A stretch of 64,000 nt of DNA from Triops longicaudatus (GCA_022885665.1 JAGQDJ010000019.1:585754-649753); one strand, 5' to 3'; positions 1 through 11,931 are shown, counted from the first letter of the stretch. Numbers and translations are program-made. The notes: generated by a model from the sequence alone, not told the origin.

Positions 1-313
1 AAAATGTTATCTCGGATTTTGATTTGCAATTCCATTCATAATGTCAAAAGAACTTGGTCTAAATCCTATTTCTTTTTTTTTTTTTGTCTTAAGCACAAGC
101 CTGATAGTGACATGTATAAATAGTTTTAGCATCGTTTGGATATTGAAATGTGCGTGGACACAGATTCTTCTTGTCAAGAAAATTCATTTATTATAAAAAA
201 TTGTTTGACATCATTGAATGCTGGAATCCTTGTATTTTGCACTATGAGTTTACAGTACAAATATCGGTAACATTATACCCTTTTTTAATCTGTGTATTGT
301 CTTTTACCAATAG
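1..313. other. Left-edge non-coding stretch (intron of SEL1L)
   Basis: No convincing exon is seen. The stretch ends in a good 3' splice site (TAG at 311-313) feeding the first visible SEL1L exon, so it is most likely intron. The upstream SEL1L exons (signal peptide, N-terminal region) lie outside the window. Confidence 0.6.
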
Positions 314-2269
314 TTGCCGACGAACTGTCATTGTCTGGTGGAATGGCCGTGCACCGAATCCGACTTTTGGATGAGCAGGAAGATCCAACACATTCTTCAG
401 GTGTTTTGGATATGGATATTATCAATTACTACCAACTTCAAGCAGAAAAGGGTGACGTACAAGCTCAGGTTTGTTTGTTTTTTTATTCAGTTTTTTTTTA
501 TTTTTATTTTTTTGTTTTAAGTTTCGTATTTGTACCTATCCTTCTCTCTATTTAACTGTGATGCTTTTATATTTTTTTTTCATTTATGTTCCGTTTTATT
601 TTCATGGTATCTTTTTATTTATTTAATCGTTAATTTCTCTTTTGCTCTATTTGTATATTAATTTAATAAGTTCATTTTGTGACGTACCAGGTTGGGCTTG
701 GACAATTGCATTACCAAGGAGGACGGGGTATTCAACAGGATTACCACAGAGCTCTACGTTATTTTTTGCAAGCCGCAGATGCTGGGAACCCTAACGCAAT
801 GGCCTTTTTGGGAAAAGTTCGTATAGCATAGAAGATTCTAGCCGTCTAATTTGTTTAAATGTTTGTACAGATGTATTTGGAAGGCAGTGATGCAGTTCCG
901 CAGAATAACGAGACGGCGTTCAAATATTTCAAAGCTGCAGCTGATCTTAAGAATCCTGTTGGACAAGCTGGCTTGGGTCTGCTATATCTGCACGGCAGAG
1001 GAGTGGAAAAGGATTTGGATAAAGCCTTTCAGCAGTTCAGTTTTGCGGCAGACCAAGGATGGGTCGATGGCCACTTACAGTTGGGCAATATGTACTTAAG
1101 TAAGTTTCCCCAATCTAAACTATACGACACAAAAATAAACATTTAATGTTCTTTACTAGATGGTCTCGGTGTACGACGTGACTACAAAATGGCCATTAAG
1201 TACTTCAATCTTGCGTCGCAGGCCGGCAATACATTGGCAATCTACAATCTTGCCCAAATGCATGCTGTCGGCATGGGAGTGATTCGATCTTGCCATACAG
1301 CTGTTGAAGTAAACTCTAGAAAAAAAATATATGTATATTATCTTTCCAGCTATACGTGACGAAATTGTACGTTTTTCAGCTGTATAAAAATGTTGCAGAG
1401 CGAGGACGGTGGTCTGATAAGCTCATGGATGCGTACAGAGATTACCGTGATGGACGGTACGAGGAAGCTCTGATCAAGTACATGTTAATGGCAGAATTAG
1501 GATACGAAGTGGCTCAGAGCAATGCAGCATTTATTTTAGACCGAAGTAAAATAATCACTCGAATCGCTTCAGACTTTACCTTAATTTATATCTGTGCTAG
1601 AATATGTGAATATATTTGGGGAAAACGAAACCATGCAACGGGCGTTAATGTATTGGACACGAGCTGCATCACAGGGTTACGCGCCAGCCCGGGTTCGAGT
1701 GGGCGACTTTTTCTATTACGGCTGGGGCACAGAGGTTGATTATACCGCTGCGGCAGCTCATTATCGCACAGCGTCGGACCAGTTACACAATGCACAAGCT
1801 ATGTTCAATCTCGGCTACATGCACGAGCAAGGGCTAGGCATGAAACAAGTAGTACGTTAATTCAATTTGGCATGAGTTATTAATGAGCGTTTTTCTCTCT
1901 GCTTTCCTTGATCTCGCACCATTAACATAGGATATCCATCTGGCTAAAAGGTTCTATGACATGGCAGCCGAAACGAGCTCGGATGCTAAAGTACCTGTTG
2001 CTTTGGCATTACTCAAGATTGCACTGGTACATGGTATACGGTATCTTAAAGAGGTATGAAAACTCCTGAAAAAATAACGAAGAATAAATTAATCAATAAA
2101 GATAATATATAACTTACTTCTCTCTACTTTTCAGCATGACTTTCAAGGTTTTAGCTTACCACCTAGTCCAGCCGACATCTTTGGCGCTCAATGGGACTTG
2201 TACATGATGACAGCGTTGTTGGGAATCCTAGGGGTTGTTGTTTATTTACGGCGGCCTCAAGTGCAGTGA
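314..2269 (+). CDS. SEL1L: SEL1L, ERAD adaptor with Sel1 repeats (5' partial)
   Basis: SEL1L/Hrd3 is the ER membrane scaffold that delivers misfolded glycoproteins to the HRD1 ubiquitin ligase. Exons: 314-468, 691-816, 871-1099, 1160-1308, 1380-1545, 1601-1848, 1931-2053, 2135-2269; all junctions are GT-AG and keep frame. The product is a run of Sel1-type TPR-like repeats (AMAFLGKMYLEGSD, GQAGLGLLYLHGRGV, AMFNLGYMHEQGLG). The linker before the C-terminal anchor (FGAQWDLYMMTALLGILGVV) matches the SEL1L-specific C-terminus rather than a generic Sel1 protein. The 5' end is cut by the window edge: the first exon here begins inside a codon. The cytosolic tail after the TM segment is only a few residues, shorter than the Pro-rich tail of vertebrate SEL1L. 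Assignment is by remembered family similarity. Confidence 0.93.
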
Positions 2270-3498
2270 TATGTGTCTGCTTTATCGTGGTTTTCTTTTG
2301 ACCACCCTTGTGGTCCTCTAGAAAATGGAACCTTGCTGCGAGGGTAGTTCATTTGGTCCTATTTGTGGATTTGAAACTTCAGAACGTATTACAAAGAGTT
2401 TAATTAACGATGAATAATTTATTACCTCCTACATCTTTAAATTGCTTCCTTTAAGTTGATTGTTCAGCTCAAAAAGAAGAAAAAAATCGTTCACGAAATT
2501 TGGATTATATGTTATTTGCAAATACTGAATGTTTCTCAAGATAATGCGTTCTTGGGAATTACAATACCATTGTAAGCTATTCGGCTCTAAATAAGTACGG
2601 AAAAGGCTACCGTAAGCGAACGTGAAGTATCTACTGGTGTACGGGTTGCGCATAGATGTGTAACGAACAGAGCTTAGAACCTTAAATTGCGTCTGTAAAT
2701 TGGTTTCTATTATTGCTAGTTATTCATAATCTAGTAGTCTTCCATTTTTATCTCCACGATGTTCTTCCGGGACATCCAACTTTCTACTTTCCCTTTTTTC
2801 TACTTGTAACTAGTTCACTTCACTGAGAACATCGGTCCCATATTTGTCTTACCTTTATTTTGTTAATTTAAGGAACACTAAATGCCAGGTCTATCGTCGA
2901 AAGCAAATTTTACATGTCAAAAGTGCTCTAATATACTTTACAAATACTTTTTATAAACTTTGTCTTACTTCATGATAGTTTTGCAACAAAGTGGTTTACA
3001 CGAACAGTAATTATGGAACGAGTGTTAGATTGTTTGAGTCCTCTAAATGAGTAACTTTTAAGAATCAACACCTAAATTGTTGCAAAGACAGTGTCATAGT
3101 TACTAGGTAACAAAATTTTGAGAGTTCCGGAACTTCGATCGCTTAAAACCAATCGTAGTTGCAGTGTTAGACAACCGTTTAAAATCCGCGCATGATCGCT
3201 TGGGAAGACAACAGAAAGATGGCTATAGCGTATTGTGCCATATGATTGTGAATGGCTGTTTGTTTTGATGTGATGACTAACAATGAAAACGAAAGTTTTC
3301 TTGTTTTCACTTATCGCCTAAACTTTTAAGCGCAATATACCTATATAATAATCTCATGCGGTCTAATAAGCGTAATTTAAAATTTTCAAGACCACCAATT
3401 TTCTGCGTGGTTTGTGTGATAACCAAGTTTTCTGACGTCTGAACGGCCCAAGTACTTCCTTTTTTCTCTTGAGTGAAGAGTAATGAGCGGAATTAGCC
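2270..3498. other. SEL1L 3' UTR / STARD3 upstream region
   Basis: No gene is recognised. Short open frames on either strand lack splice context or family similarity. The last few hundred bases before 3499 presumably hold the STARD3 promoter and 5' UTR. Confidence 0.5.
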
Positions 3499-6400
3499 AT
3501 GGTACGCCCTTCTGTGATTGACCCTGTGCAACGCAATCGGGAGCATCGTGTAAGAATCGCTGCAGAAGCTCTCCTCCACAATAGTGTTTCTAGCAACAAT
3601 TCGCGATTTTCCGAAAATATTATGCCGGCCAGTAGTGCCAATACATCACTTGTATTTCCGGAAACGCCCACCATTCATACTAGTAAGCTTTGATTTTTTC
3701 GAGTTTTGAGTCGTCATTAATAATTCCTCGGCATTGTAGTTTCAGAGCGAGTGATTGCAGGCAATCGATCCGCTTCAAGAATATCTCCTGTACGGCGTTT
3801 CTTCTGCTTATTCGTCACTTTCGATTTGCTGTTTACATCACTATTGTGGGTGATCTGCTTTGTGGTAAGAGACTAACAACATTATTCTCTAACTTGCTTA
3901 CAAAAATTGAGCAGAAGAAATATGATCCAATAAGTGAAGTAGCCGTGAAGGTTTGCGGTCGCCATAGTCGCGTACTATGTAAGCGAGTATTCTTTGACAA
4001 AAATCGGTTTTTGAAAAACGAAGCATGATCCTCAATTATTTTTTTTTTATTATTTTATACGTTACCTTTAAAGGAAATTATTTTTCCTTGCAGATAACGG
4101 GTGTCAACATCTGGGATGAACTCAATCGACAGATTGTAAAATACAATATCCATTCCTCCTTGTTTGACGTCGTTGTAAGTATTAAGATATAGTCTTCGTC
4201 AGCCGTTCTTCTTAATTTTTGTTTTTACTTCCAGTTAGCTGCATTTGCGAGATTTCTCTGCTTGATCTTATTTTACGCTATAATCAACATTAATCATTGG
4301 TGGACGATTGCCATTTCCACTGCGGGAAGTTGTGCCTTCCTTATAGCAAAAGTATTCCTTTATAGCGTAAGTCACTCTCTATGCGACTGGAAATATCGTT
4401 ACTCAGTACTTTTGTGACTGTAGTGGTCAGGAACCTCAAACTACACTTTGGAAGTATTACTTATACTTTCGTCCTTTGTCATATCCTGGGGTGAGGCTTG
4501 GTTTCTTGATTTTCGAGTTCTTCCACAAGAATCAGAAGCAAATCAGATCTTACAAGCAATCCAACGTGAAACAGACCGAGAACCTTTAGTGCCTCGTGAA
4601 CCTGTAACGCACTTAACACCCGAACAGAATAACTTCTTTTATTCCCCGCTGGAAACACCCCATGGTAAACATGGATCAAAAGACTGCGAAATTATCGCAT
4701 TATAGTTATTAACTAAAATTATGTATCTCGTAATTGATACATCCAGATTCTGAAGAAGAGGGAGAAGGCAAAGAACCGATCCAGCGTCCGAGACGCCGGA
4801 CACCACTTTCTCGGGAGGTAAGCATTGCCTTTGTATATATTTCATTGCAACTCTATCCTTTTCTGGTGCGAATGATCCTTACAAGCCTAGGGCAGACACG
4901 TCAGCTACAGTCTTCATTATTGCCCTTTATATTTTTATGAGTTTGTTTACATTATTTTCTCAATTTTCACATAATTTCGTAACATCCACGGTCCTTTGTC
5001 TGTGTAGTCAAAGTGTTTTCCCGCGTTCTTTATTGTACTCGTACCTACAAGGCTTTATTACACACTCAGTTATTTTTCGTATGCGAAGACTAATCTTGAC
5101 ATAAGTCTACGCAAAGTCCTTGAACTCCATGCTACAGGCTATCCACATGTCGGAGACCTTGGAATGTAGGCAAGGCAACAGGAAAACTCGTTCTCGCTTT
5201 TTTTGTGTGCATTCATCCTCCCCCTCTACTCAGACTCTTCCTTTCGTTTTTCATGCATCCCCTAAAAAGCTCCAGTTTTGAGATATATGTAATCAGGATC
5301 TTTGAAGGAGCTGTAGTAGCTCCAATTGTCGTTTGCGAAATTCGTTTTAAAAGGAGATGACCTTGTTTTTTATGCCAAGAAATTTCGCTAACTTGCAAAC
5401 CTGCTGCCGTAAGCGATTTCACGAGCTTTCCGACAAAAAGAATCGAGTGGGGTGGGGTTAGGCCGAGCGAGGGTCTCTCCTCCCTAACCATAGGAGGCAT
5501 CAGACGCCGCTGTCAGTTCAGTTCGTGTGGCTGTGGACTTTGCTGTCGCGGCAGAACCGGCGTTTAATTATCGTACAAGATCCAATGTTGGCAGGCACAC
5601 GTAGCAAGCAGTTAACCGCAGTACCATCTGGTTCTGCTGTTTTTCCTCCAATCTCAAATCTAGTCAAAGTGTCTTTATTGCGCTAGGAAGCAAAATCTTG
5701 GCAGCTTCCTACGGTGATAATCGATTGTGCGGCTTCGTTGCGTCTACTGAATAACAGAAGCCAATTGATTCATTTGTCTACCGAAGCTTGTGTTTTTGCT
5801 AGTGTTATTGTCACGATCTTTGTACGTTTGGATTCCACCAGAACTGCGTTCTTGTACTTATTTGGAATTCGTGTGTCGTAGTGAAAGTTAATATTTGGGG
5901 TTCAAATTAAGTGCAATTTTGTTAATTAAAGTCCACGAAGTTAAAAACTTCAAAGAAAGATGAAAGCGATCTCTGCCAAGCTGAAGTCTCTTATATTCTT
6001 GCAATCTGAGGAAGATCGCGAAGATGGGGATAACGTGGAGGAAATTTGGACGGTAATTGGTTCAGTTAATTGGTTTGTAAAGGGTCATTGACCGGATCTG
6101 ATCAGGCTTGACTATAGTTTTTTCGTAATTAAGGTTGTGCTCGTTCCTTAGTTTACCTGTTTTGCTTGTTGATCCTTAAATGAAGGGAAAAAGTGAAATT
6201 TTAAATTGTTTTTTGCTTTCGTTGAATCTCTTTTCTATCGTAGGAGGAAGTGTACTGCCAACGAGCGCGAGAGGCCTTAGATAAGGCATGGGAAACGCTG
6301 AATTCGGATGGTTGGAAACTGGAGAAAGAATCTAAAGGTGATACGGTTCATTCAAAGCATTTGCCCAAATCTGGGAAAGTCTACAAACTCACAGTAAGTG

Positions 6401-7079
6401 TAATCGGACTATGTTTGTGTGGTTGGCGTTGACACGAATTTTTCTCTGTTAATGTAGGGTGTTGTGGATTTCCCCCCGAAGTATTTGTTAGAAGAACTCT
6501 TCAGCAAAATTGAACATGTGCCAACTTGGAATCCTACGTTAACTGAATGCCGGACGTTACTGGTAAGTTCTAGCAAAGTAATTAAACATTCTTCGAATCA
6601 AACGGGTGTTATTCTACAGGTGCTTGATGACTTCACAGATATAAGCTATCAAGTTGCAGCCGAGGGCGGTGGTGGTTTGGTTTCCAGCCGCGATTTTATT
6701 AACTTAAGACACTCGGCCGTTAAAGAAGGTTGTTATATATCATCGGGAGTTTCGGTACAATACGCCCCCATGCCGCCTCAAAAAGAGCATGTCAGGTGGT
6801 TATAACGAGTTTTCTTAATGTAGAAAGTTTTACATTCCATGGTTTTCTATACGATTCGTTTGATTAATCCCTAGGGGTGAAAACGGTCCTGGCTGCTGGG
6901 TCATGAGGCCAATACCTAATGAACCTAATAAATGCGTTTTCCAGTGGCTTTTGGATACGAATCTAAAAGGCTGGCTACCTCAAAGCATTGTCGACACTGC
7001 ATTATCTACTGCAATGTTGGAATACATCGGGCACGTACGACGCTATGCAACCAGCTTAAAAGCTGAAGGAAAGCTCTAA
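3499..7079 (+). CDS. STARD3: STARD3/MLN64, late-endosomal cholesterol transfer protein
   Basis: STARD3 sits in the late endosome membrane and moves sterol to partner membranes. Exons: 3499-3682, 3740-3864, 3915-3950, 4094-4174, 4235-4366, 4424-4664, 4747-4817, 6244-6393, 6458-6562, 6620-6795, 6875-7079; all phases agree, giving about 501 aa. The N-terminal half is a four-helix MENTAL domain (signatures RRFFCLFVTFDLLFTSLLW and WGEAWFLDFRVLPQE). An acidic linker with the FFAT-like stretch NNFFYSPLET follows. The C-terminal half is a START lipid-binding domain (GLVSSRDFINLR, VRGENGPGCWVM, LLDTNLKGWLPQ). The small 36-nt exon 3 is the least certain. A 31-codon exon at 5960-6052 can add in phase before the START domain or act as a separate first exon (see finding). 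Confidence 0.92.
4818..5959. other. Long STARD3 intron, possible internal promoter
   Basis: No coding exon is recognised. It is by far the longest intron of the gene, and its 3' part (about 5500-5959) may serve as promoter and 5' UTR for the exon at 5960. Confidence 0.4.
5960..6052 (+). CDS. Alternative first/internal exon of STARD3 (START-only isoform)
   Basis: The exon begins with ATG, encodes MKAISAKLKSLIFLQ and then an acidic stretch, and ends phase 0 at a good donor. It joins the START exon at 6244 in frame. The sequence before the ATG lacks a polypyrimidine tract, so an internal acceptor is poor and a first-exon role is more likely. The resulting isoform would be about 242 aa: a soluble START domain without the MENTAL anchor. 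Confidence 0.45.
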
Positions 7080-7551
7080 ATAAGTGATCTTAAAGTAAAA
7101 GGACTTTTCTATTCCTTGGTCTGTGTATGCTGTATGGTGTCGACTTAGTGACACGACATGAATTTACTATAAAAAAATGACACGGTGTATTTTTTTGCGA
7201 AAAATAAGATGAATAGCCTCCCGCAATGTGTTTTCACTTTTATATACCGAGCAGACTCAGTGAAAATACTTCTACGAAAGCGCTTTTGCAACGTGGTATG
7301 TGTAACCATTCTCAGAAAGGCGACGAATTTAGACGTTTGAGCTAAAACTCAAACTTATGCATGAACTAACGTAACGTGACGATACGTGATGAGCATAATT
7401 AGTTTGTTTTGCTGACTTGCGTTGGCAACATTTTCGTATAAACAAGGTAATTGAAAAAAGGAAGAAAAGAAAGAATGCCAATTCATTTCCAACGGTGTGA
7501 TGTCTGACGTCACTTCCAGATGTTCGAACCAATCAGAAAGTTCCTTTGGTC
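7080..7551. other. STARD3 3' UTR and intergenic
   Basis: No gene is seen. The distal part holds the CRE/CCAAT promoter elements described separately. Confidence 0.5.
7504..7538 (+). promoter_or_regulatory. CRE palindrome and CCAAT box
   Basis: A perfect CRE palindrome TGACGTCA near 7505-7512 is followed about 20 nt later by CCAAT (in GAACCAATCAG). The pair lies directly upstream of the ATG at 7552 and looks like a compact core promoter, possibly serving the small gene there and SLC25A32 beyond it. Confidence 0.45.
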
Positions 7552-7937
7552 ATGCCATCCAATGATGAGGCACCCGCCGCAGGTCGGGCCCTCTCTTCCC
7601 ATGCCTGGCTACGACGCGCTGTCGAGCGAGTGGCTAGTGATTCAAGAGAATTGAGTGCTGTGGATTGTGACAAACTAGGGCAAACCTAAACAAATTTTCA
7701 AAGTACCCTACTCAGGTATATATACCATTTGCGTACTTTGAACTATCAGGAGCATCTTTTACTTGCATGCATACATTAGCTGACTGTTGCATGCTTACTT
7801 CAATGGCCTTGACGTGATTGCTTAGCCTTGATGTATAACTTTTGCCTATCAGGCTTGCTATAAATGTATATCCTTGCTTAACATACTCTTGGTTACTCTT
7901 TTTAGATCTTCACTACAAGATGAAGGCCAATTTGTGA
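7552..7937 (+). CDS. Putative small two-exon protein (48 aa)
   Basis: Not recognised. Exon 7552-7666 starts with MPSNDEAPAAGRALS and contains an Arg/Glu-rich helix (LRRAVERVASDSREL). It joins across a weak donor (GTGACA) to exon 7906-7937, preceded by a strong acceptor (CTCTTTTTAG), and ends YLHYKMKANL. Support comes from the CRE/CCAAT promoter just upstream and an AATAAA signal at 7963-7968, 26 nt past the stop. Weak points are its size, the imperfect donor, and no family match. It could instead be a 5' leader exon for SLC25A32. Confidence 0.33.
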
Positions 7938-7962
7938 CCACCGGACATTTTCGTTGTACGAG

Positions 7963-7968
7963 AATAAA
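7963..7968 (+). promoter_or_regulatory. AATAAA polyadenylation signal
   Basis: Canonical AATAAA just after the stop codon of the small gene at 7552-7937; it supports that gene model. Confidence 0.4.
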
Positions 7969-8078
7969 GCACTGTTTAGACTACAAAAACAGTTGGCATT
8001 ATTTTTGAGTCTATCATCACTTGCCCTGTGTTAAAGAGCAAATTTTCCTCCCTGTGATACCAAACGTCTTGAAATACA

Positions 8079-10010
8079 ATGGCTACTTCAAAATCAACGT
8101 TATCTCCGTCACCAAGCGCACTTCCTGAAGCAACTAGCATGCTTTCTTTCCTTAGTCGAATTCGCTATGAACATTTGTTAGCTGGGGTATCCGGAGGAGT
8201 AGCATCGACTTTAATTTTACACCCGTTAGATTTGCTCAAAATACGTTTCGCTGGTAAGTTGTACCGTTCCTCTAACAGAAAGTGAAAGTAATTTTCATTT
8301 CGTCTTAGTCAATGATGGACAAGTTGCACTGAGACCGCAGTACAATGGACTAATGAACGCTGTTTCTACGATTTTAAAATTGGAAGGCCCTAAGGGTCTT
8401 TACCGTGGTGTAACGCCTAATGTATGGGGGGCAGGAGCTGCCTGGGGCTCCTACTTTTTCTTGTAAGAATAGAAAGTGGGTTGCACCCTATTTCTGGTAG
8501 TAACGGGCTATTCTTTCTCGTAGTTATAATGACATAAAAGTCCGTATGCAAAAAGGCGACACGACTCACGCTTTGGGACCAGTAAAACACATGATTGCAG
8601 CAGCTGAAGCGGGAGTTTTTACACTTGTATTGACCAATCCTTTATGGGTTGTTAAGACACGGCTATGCTTACAGTACGGTTCTGAAACTGCAACGCTAGC
8701 AGAAAGTAAACGTTACAGTGGAATGATGGATGCCCTAGTCAAAACTTACCGCTATGAAGGTATCAGAGGCTTATACAGAGTAAGTATCACGATACTTTGC
8801 TGAATATGAACAAGATTGTAATGGAAAGTTTTTGTAGGGTTTTATTCCTGGTGTGTTTGGTGTTTCACATGGTGCGTTACAGTTTATGGCCTATGAAGAA
8901 ATGAAAAACAAATATAACATGCGTCGCAAGTTACCTATCGACACAAAACTCGTTAGTATTATTTAAAGGATAAGAGTTTACAGATTTCCTAATCTCCTAT
9001 CTTTATAGAGTACACTTGAATACCTCACATTTGCTGCACTTTCGAAGCTGTTTGCGGCCTGCGCGACGTATCCTTATCAAGTCGTGCGAGCGCGGCTACA
9101 AGATCAACACCGCGAGTACGCGGGTGTAATGGACGTCGTCAAGCAAACGTGGAGGTATGAACAGTTGCGCGGGTTCTATAAGGGTTTAGTGCCTTACCTG
9201 ATTCACGTTACCCCGAATATCTGTCTTGTTTTCCTCATTTACGAGACTTGTACGAACACCGACAGATAGTCTTGGGATGGGGAAGTTGAGTGATTGAAGA
9301 ATCACTGTACAGATTTGAAGAAAGGATCGTCTTTAAATGCTCTCCGGTGTACAGAATGAAATGTCTCATTTCTGGTGATCTTTACGTGAGAATTATCGGT
9401 GATTTTTCTTCGTCGATTTGTTTTTAAACCAAATACTGTAAATTGATGCTAATATGCAATTGTTGTAGTTGTGTATAGTATTGTGTTGAGTAAGGAAAGC
9501 AGTCAAGTCAGTACGATTTGTATGGAGTTCAAATTTTTTATTACCCTCTCCTAGCTCAGTATTACTGAAAGTGTGGCGAGAGCATTAGACCAATCAATAG
9601 CGGTCCTTTTCGTTCCTGGAAATCCACAAAAAAAAGTTGTAGGAACACTTTTCTTTATTTAATACACGGCAAACTTTGAACAAAAAGCTGAATTTAGTCA
9701 GATTTTTTTGGAGACTAGTCGAATCGTTGGGCTTCTGAGCTTCCGAGAGACGTAATAAAACATTTGTATTCCAAAGGCTTGTTGTTTTCTCCTGTTAGCA
9801 ACTAGTATTCCTTGTAATATTTTTGTTTTGATTGCATTTTTATTTTTGGGAAATTTTAGGGGCGAAGGCGTGGTTGGATTTTACAAAGGCCTTTTACCAA
9901 GCCTTATACGAGTTGTACCCGCGACAGCAATAACCTTCGTTGTCTATGAGAATGTCTCGCATTTGTTGTTGGCATGGGGGAAGCCAAAACCTGCCAAGGA
10001 AGACACGTGA
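8079..10010 (+). CDS. SLC25A32: Mitochondrial folate/FAD carrier SLC25A32, two alternative 3' exons
   Basis: This is a solute carrier family 25 protein of the inner mitochondrial membrane, best matching the folate/FAD transporter. Exons: 8079-8253, 8309-8462, 8524-8779, 8838-8951, 9009-9154, 9860-10010 (331 aa). Carrier signatures are present in each third: HPLDLLKIRF, NPLWVVKTRL and YPYQVVRARLQDQH. The usual tryptophan of the FAD/folate group is not checked. The fifth exon has a donor at 9155 (AG|GTATGA). If unspliced it reads on to a stop at 9267-9269 and encodes another version of the last helix (GFYKGLVPYLIHVTPNI). The distal exon encodes GFYKGLLPSLIRVVPATAIT and VVYENVSHLLL, closer to the family consensus. 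Both versions keep frame. Confidence 0.9.
9155..9269 (+). CDS. Alternative proximal terminal coding segment of SLC25A32
   Basis: Read-through of the donor at 9155 adds 37 residues homologous to the distal last exon and a stop, giving a 319-aa carrier. It reads as a diverged duplicate of the same exon. The sequence between 9270 and 9859 (3' UTR of this form, intron of the other) holds nothing else recognisable. Confidence 0.6.
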
Positions 10011-10153
10011 TAAGTTTTTCTGTTCCTAAACAATTCCGTAGTACCCACTTACCCAGTTCGACGTCCCTTTTTAAATCCTGGCCCGCTAGCCAATCTATTT
10101 CTGTTGTGCAGAATCAAAATTATGCAAATCTGACCCCGTTGTATATGAACGGG

Positions 10154-10159
10154 AATAAA
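10154..10159 (+). promoter_or_regulatory. AATAAA polyadenylation signal of SLC25A32
   Basis: Canonical AATAAA about 145 nt after the distal stop codon. From here to 10571 nothing else is recognised; the two genes are convergent. Confidence 0.5.
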
Positions 10160-10571
10160 TCTTTGAAAAGAGTAAAAATCATCTGAAAACTTTTTTTTAT
10201 GTATTCTTGGAGATTATATAATTCTTGGCGAAAAAATATCAACCCCGTGTTACGTGACGGTGTCGAAAGTAAATTGCTATGTGGTCGTGAACTTCGCATC
10301 ACTCATAAACACTCTTTAATGAGATAGTCCGAAAAGAAAATGGGTCCCATGTACGCACGACTAGAGTGATTGCTCTCCTTCCATACCCATTGGAATATTG
10401 CATGCTGTGAAGGGTTCGAACATGAGTACGAAGCCCTGCCAGTGTCACCTTCCATGCTTTCAGATTACTCAGTGGTAAAACAGCAAGCAGATTACATTTA
10501 ACAACAACTGCATCAACATCGAAGCTTGGCACGCATTTGCAAACATGGCATATGGTTTTCTACTTTAAGGC

Positions 10572-11377
10572 TTAACAACAGCTTTTCTTAAGCGGATCAT
10601 CTCCAGCTTTGCCGTCCAGCGCTAGCTTATCTGCATCTGCAGATTCTTCGGAATTCCAGCGATCATTCGCGAGAATCTAGCGACGGAACGTTGGAAGGTT
10701 CAAAATTATTGAAATCCAAGATATGTACTAAATTTTTCTCTACCTTAGAAATTAAAAATTTGGCTGCATCTTCGATGTTTATGTTATCCTTGGCGGAAGT
10801 TTCGAACCAACCAGCAAAACCATGCTCCTTACAAAATTCATCCATTTTATTCGAATTTTGTACGATTCCTTCTTTTGGTTGGTCGCACTGGAACATTAGA
10901 CGAGTTAGTTTCCTTCCCATGGATATTTTTTAAATCTACTTTATTAGCCAAAAGGACGCATGGAATGGGGCTTCCGTCTTGTAGCTGAACCTTCGAGTCC
11001 AAATCTTGTTTCCATTTGGTGATAGCTTCAAACGTAGCATTCCGTGTTACGTCAAAGACTATAAAGGCTCCAACCGCTTCTTTATAGTATACACGCGTCA
11101 TATTTCCGAACCTTTCTTGACCTACACAACAAAAGCTGTTTTACCGTACAAATACATGGCGCGAAAGGGTTTTACCTGCTATATCCCATAACTGAAGCCG
11201 TATCAAGGTATTGGGGTCCCAGTGGATTACTTTCAGGGCAAAATCAACGCCAATGGTAGCACGGTAATGCTGCGAGAAAAACTGGTGCACGTAGCGTTTG
11301 ATGATGGAGGTTTTCCCTGTCCCCAGTTCGCCTATCACCAAAACTTTGTACAAATACTCGCGCCTTTCTCCGGAAAT
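10572..11377 (-). CDS. RAB32: RAB32/RAB38-type small GTPase
   Basis: A RAB32-subfamily GTPase, a regulator of lysosome-related organelles and mitochondria-ER contacts. Exons (- strand): 11377-11176, 11121-10940, 10887-10729, 10676-10572; all in phase, 215 visible residues. P-loop GELGTGKTS, switch I HYRATIGVDFAL, switch II WDIAGQERFGNMTRVYY, NKCDQ (G4, formed only by removing a 52-nt intron), ETSAKDN (G5), and a terminal KKSCC dual-prenylation motif. The switch I sequence and FCKEHGFAGWFETSAKDN are diagnostic of RAB32/38. The last 52-nt intron uses a weak GTACAT donor, but removing it restores the Cys-Cys tail. The start codon is unresolved: the first visible exon opens phase 0 after an acceptor; an ATG at 11542 is one possible origin. 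Confidence 0.92.
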
Positions 11378-11931
11378 CTACGTGGTAAACAGAAAAACAA
11401 AGATATCTTAAGAAGTGACCCCAATTAGTTTTCTTGTCGAAAACCGTAGGACAACAACAGTGAAGGAAAATAAAACTAGAACAAAAGGAAAATCGAGCTC
11501 CGAAGCAAAGGAAAGACGGTGTATTAATACACAATTGACCATGCGAAAAAACTAAAAGGAGAGGAGGAAGTCACATCAGTATCTTATCAGTACTACGATT
11601 AAGGGTGACGACTAAGATTCCCCGTTGATTTGGCTGTGAAAATGAACTCGTTGCTCTTTTTATGTTACCCCTCGTACAGCTCCATTGTCCGCATCTCGGC
11701 GTATAGGAGCCACTACAGCACGTTTGACTGGACTGGTCATTTTAAATCACGATGCAAAACGAGAACGGCAATGAATGAGATCCGACTTAAATGCTTCGTC
11801 ACGTGGAATGACTTAACTTTCGCTTTTGACAAGTTCGGGTGTAAAAACTTTCAGGTAAAGTAACACAGAAAACGCGAGAAAACACAGCTTACAACAAACT
11901 TCAAAATTTGCTTAACGTAGAAATATCTTAT
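11378..11931. other. Between RAB32 and the next gene
   Basis: Should contain the RAB32 5' exon/promoter and the 3' UTR of the gene at 11932-13671. No further coding segment can be supported. Confidence 0.4.
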
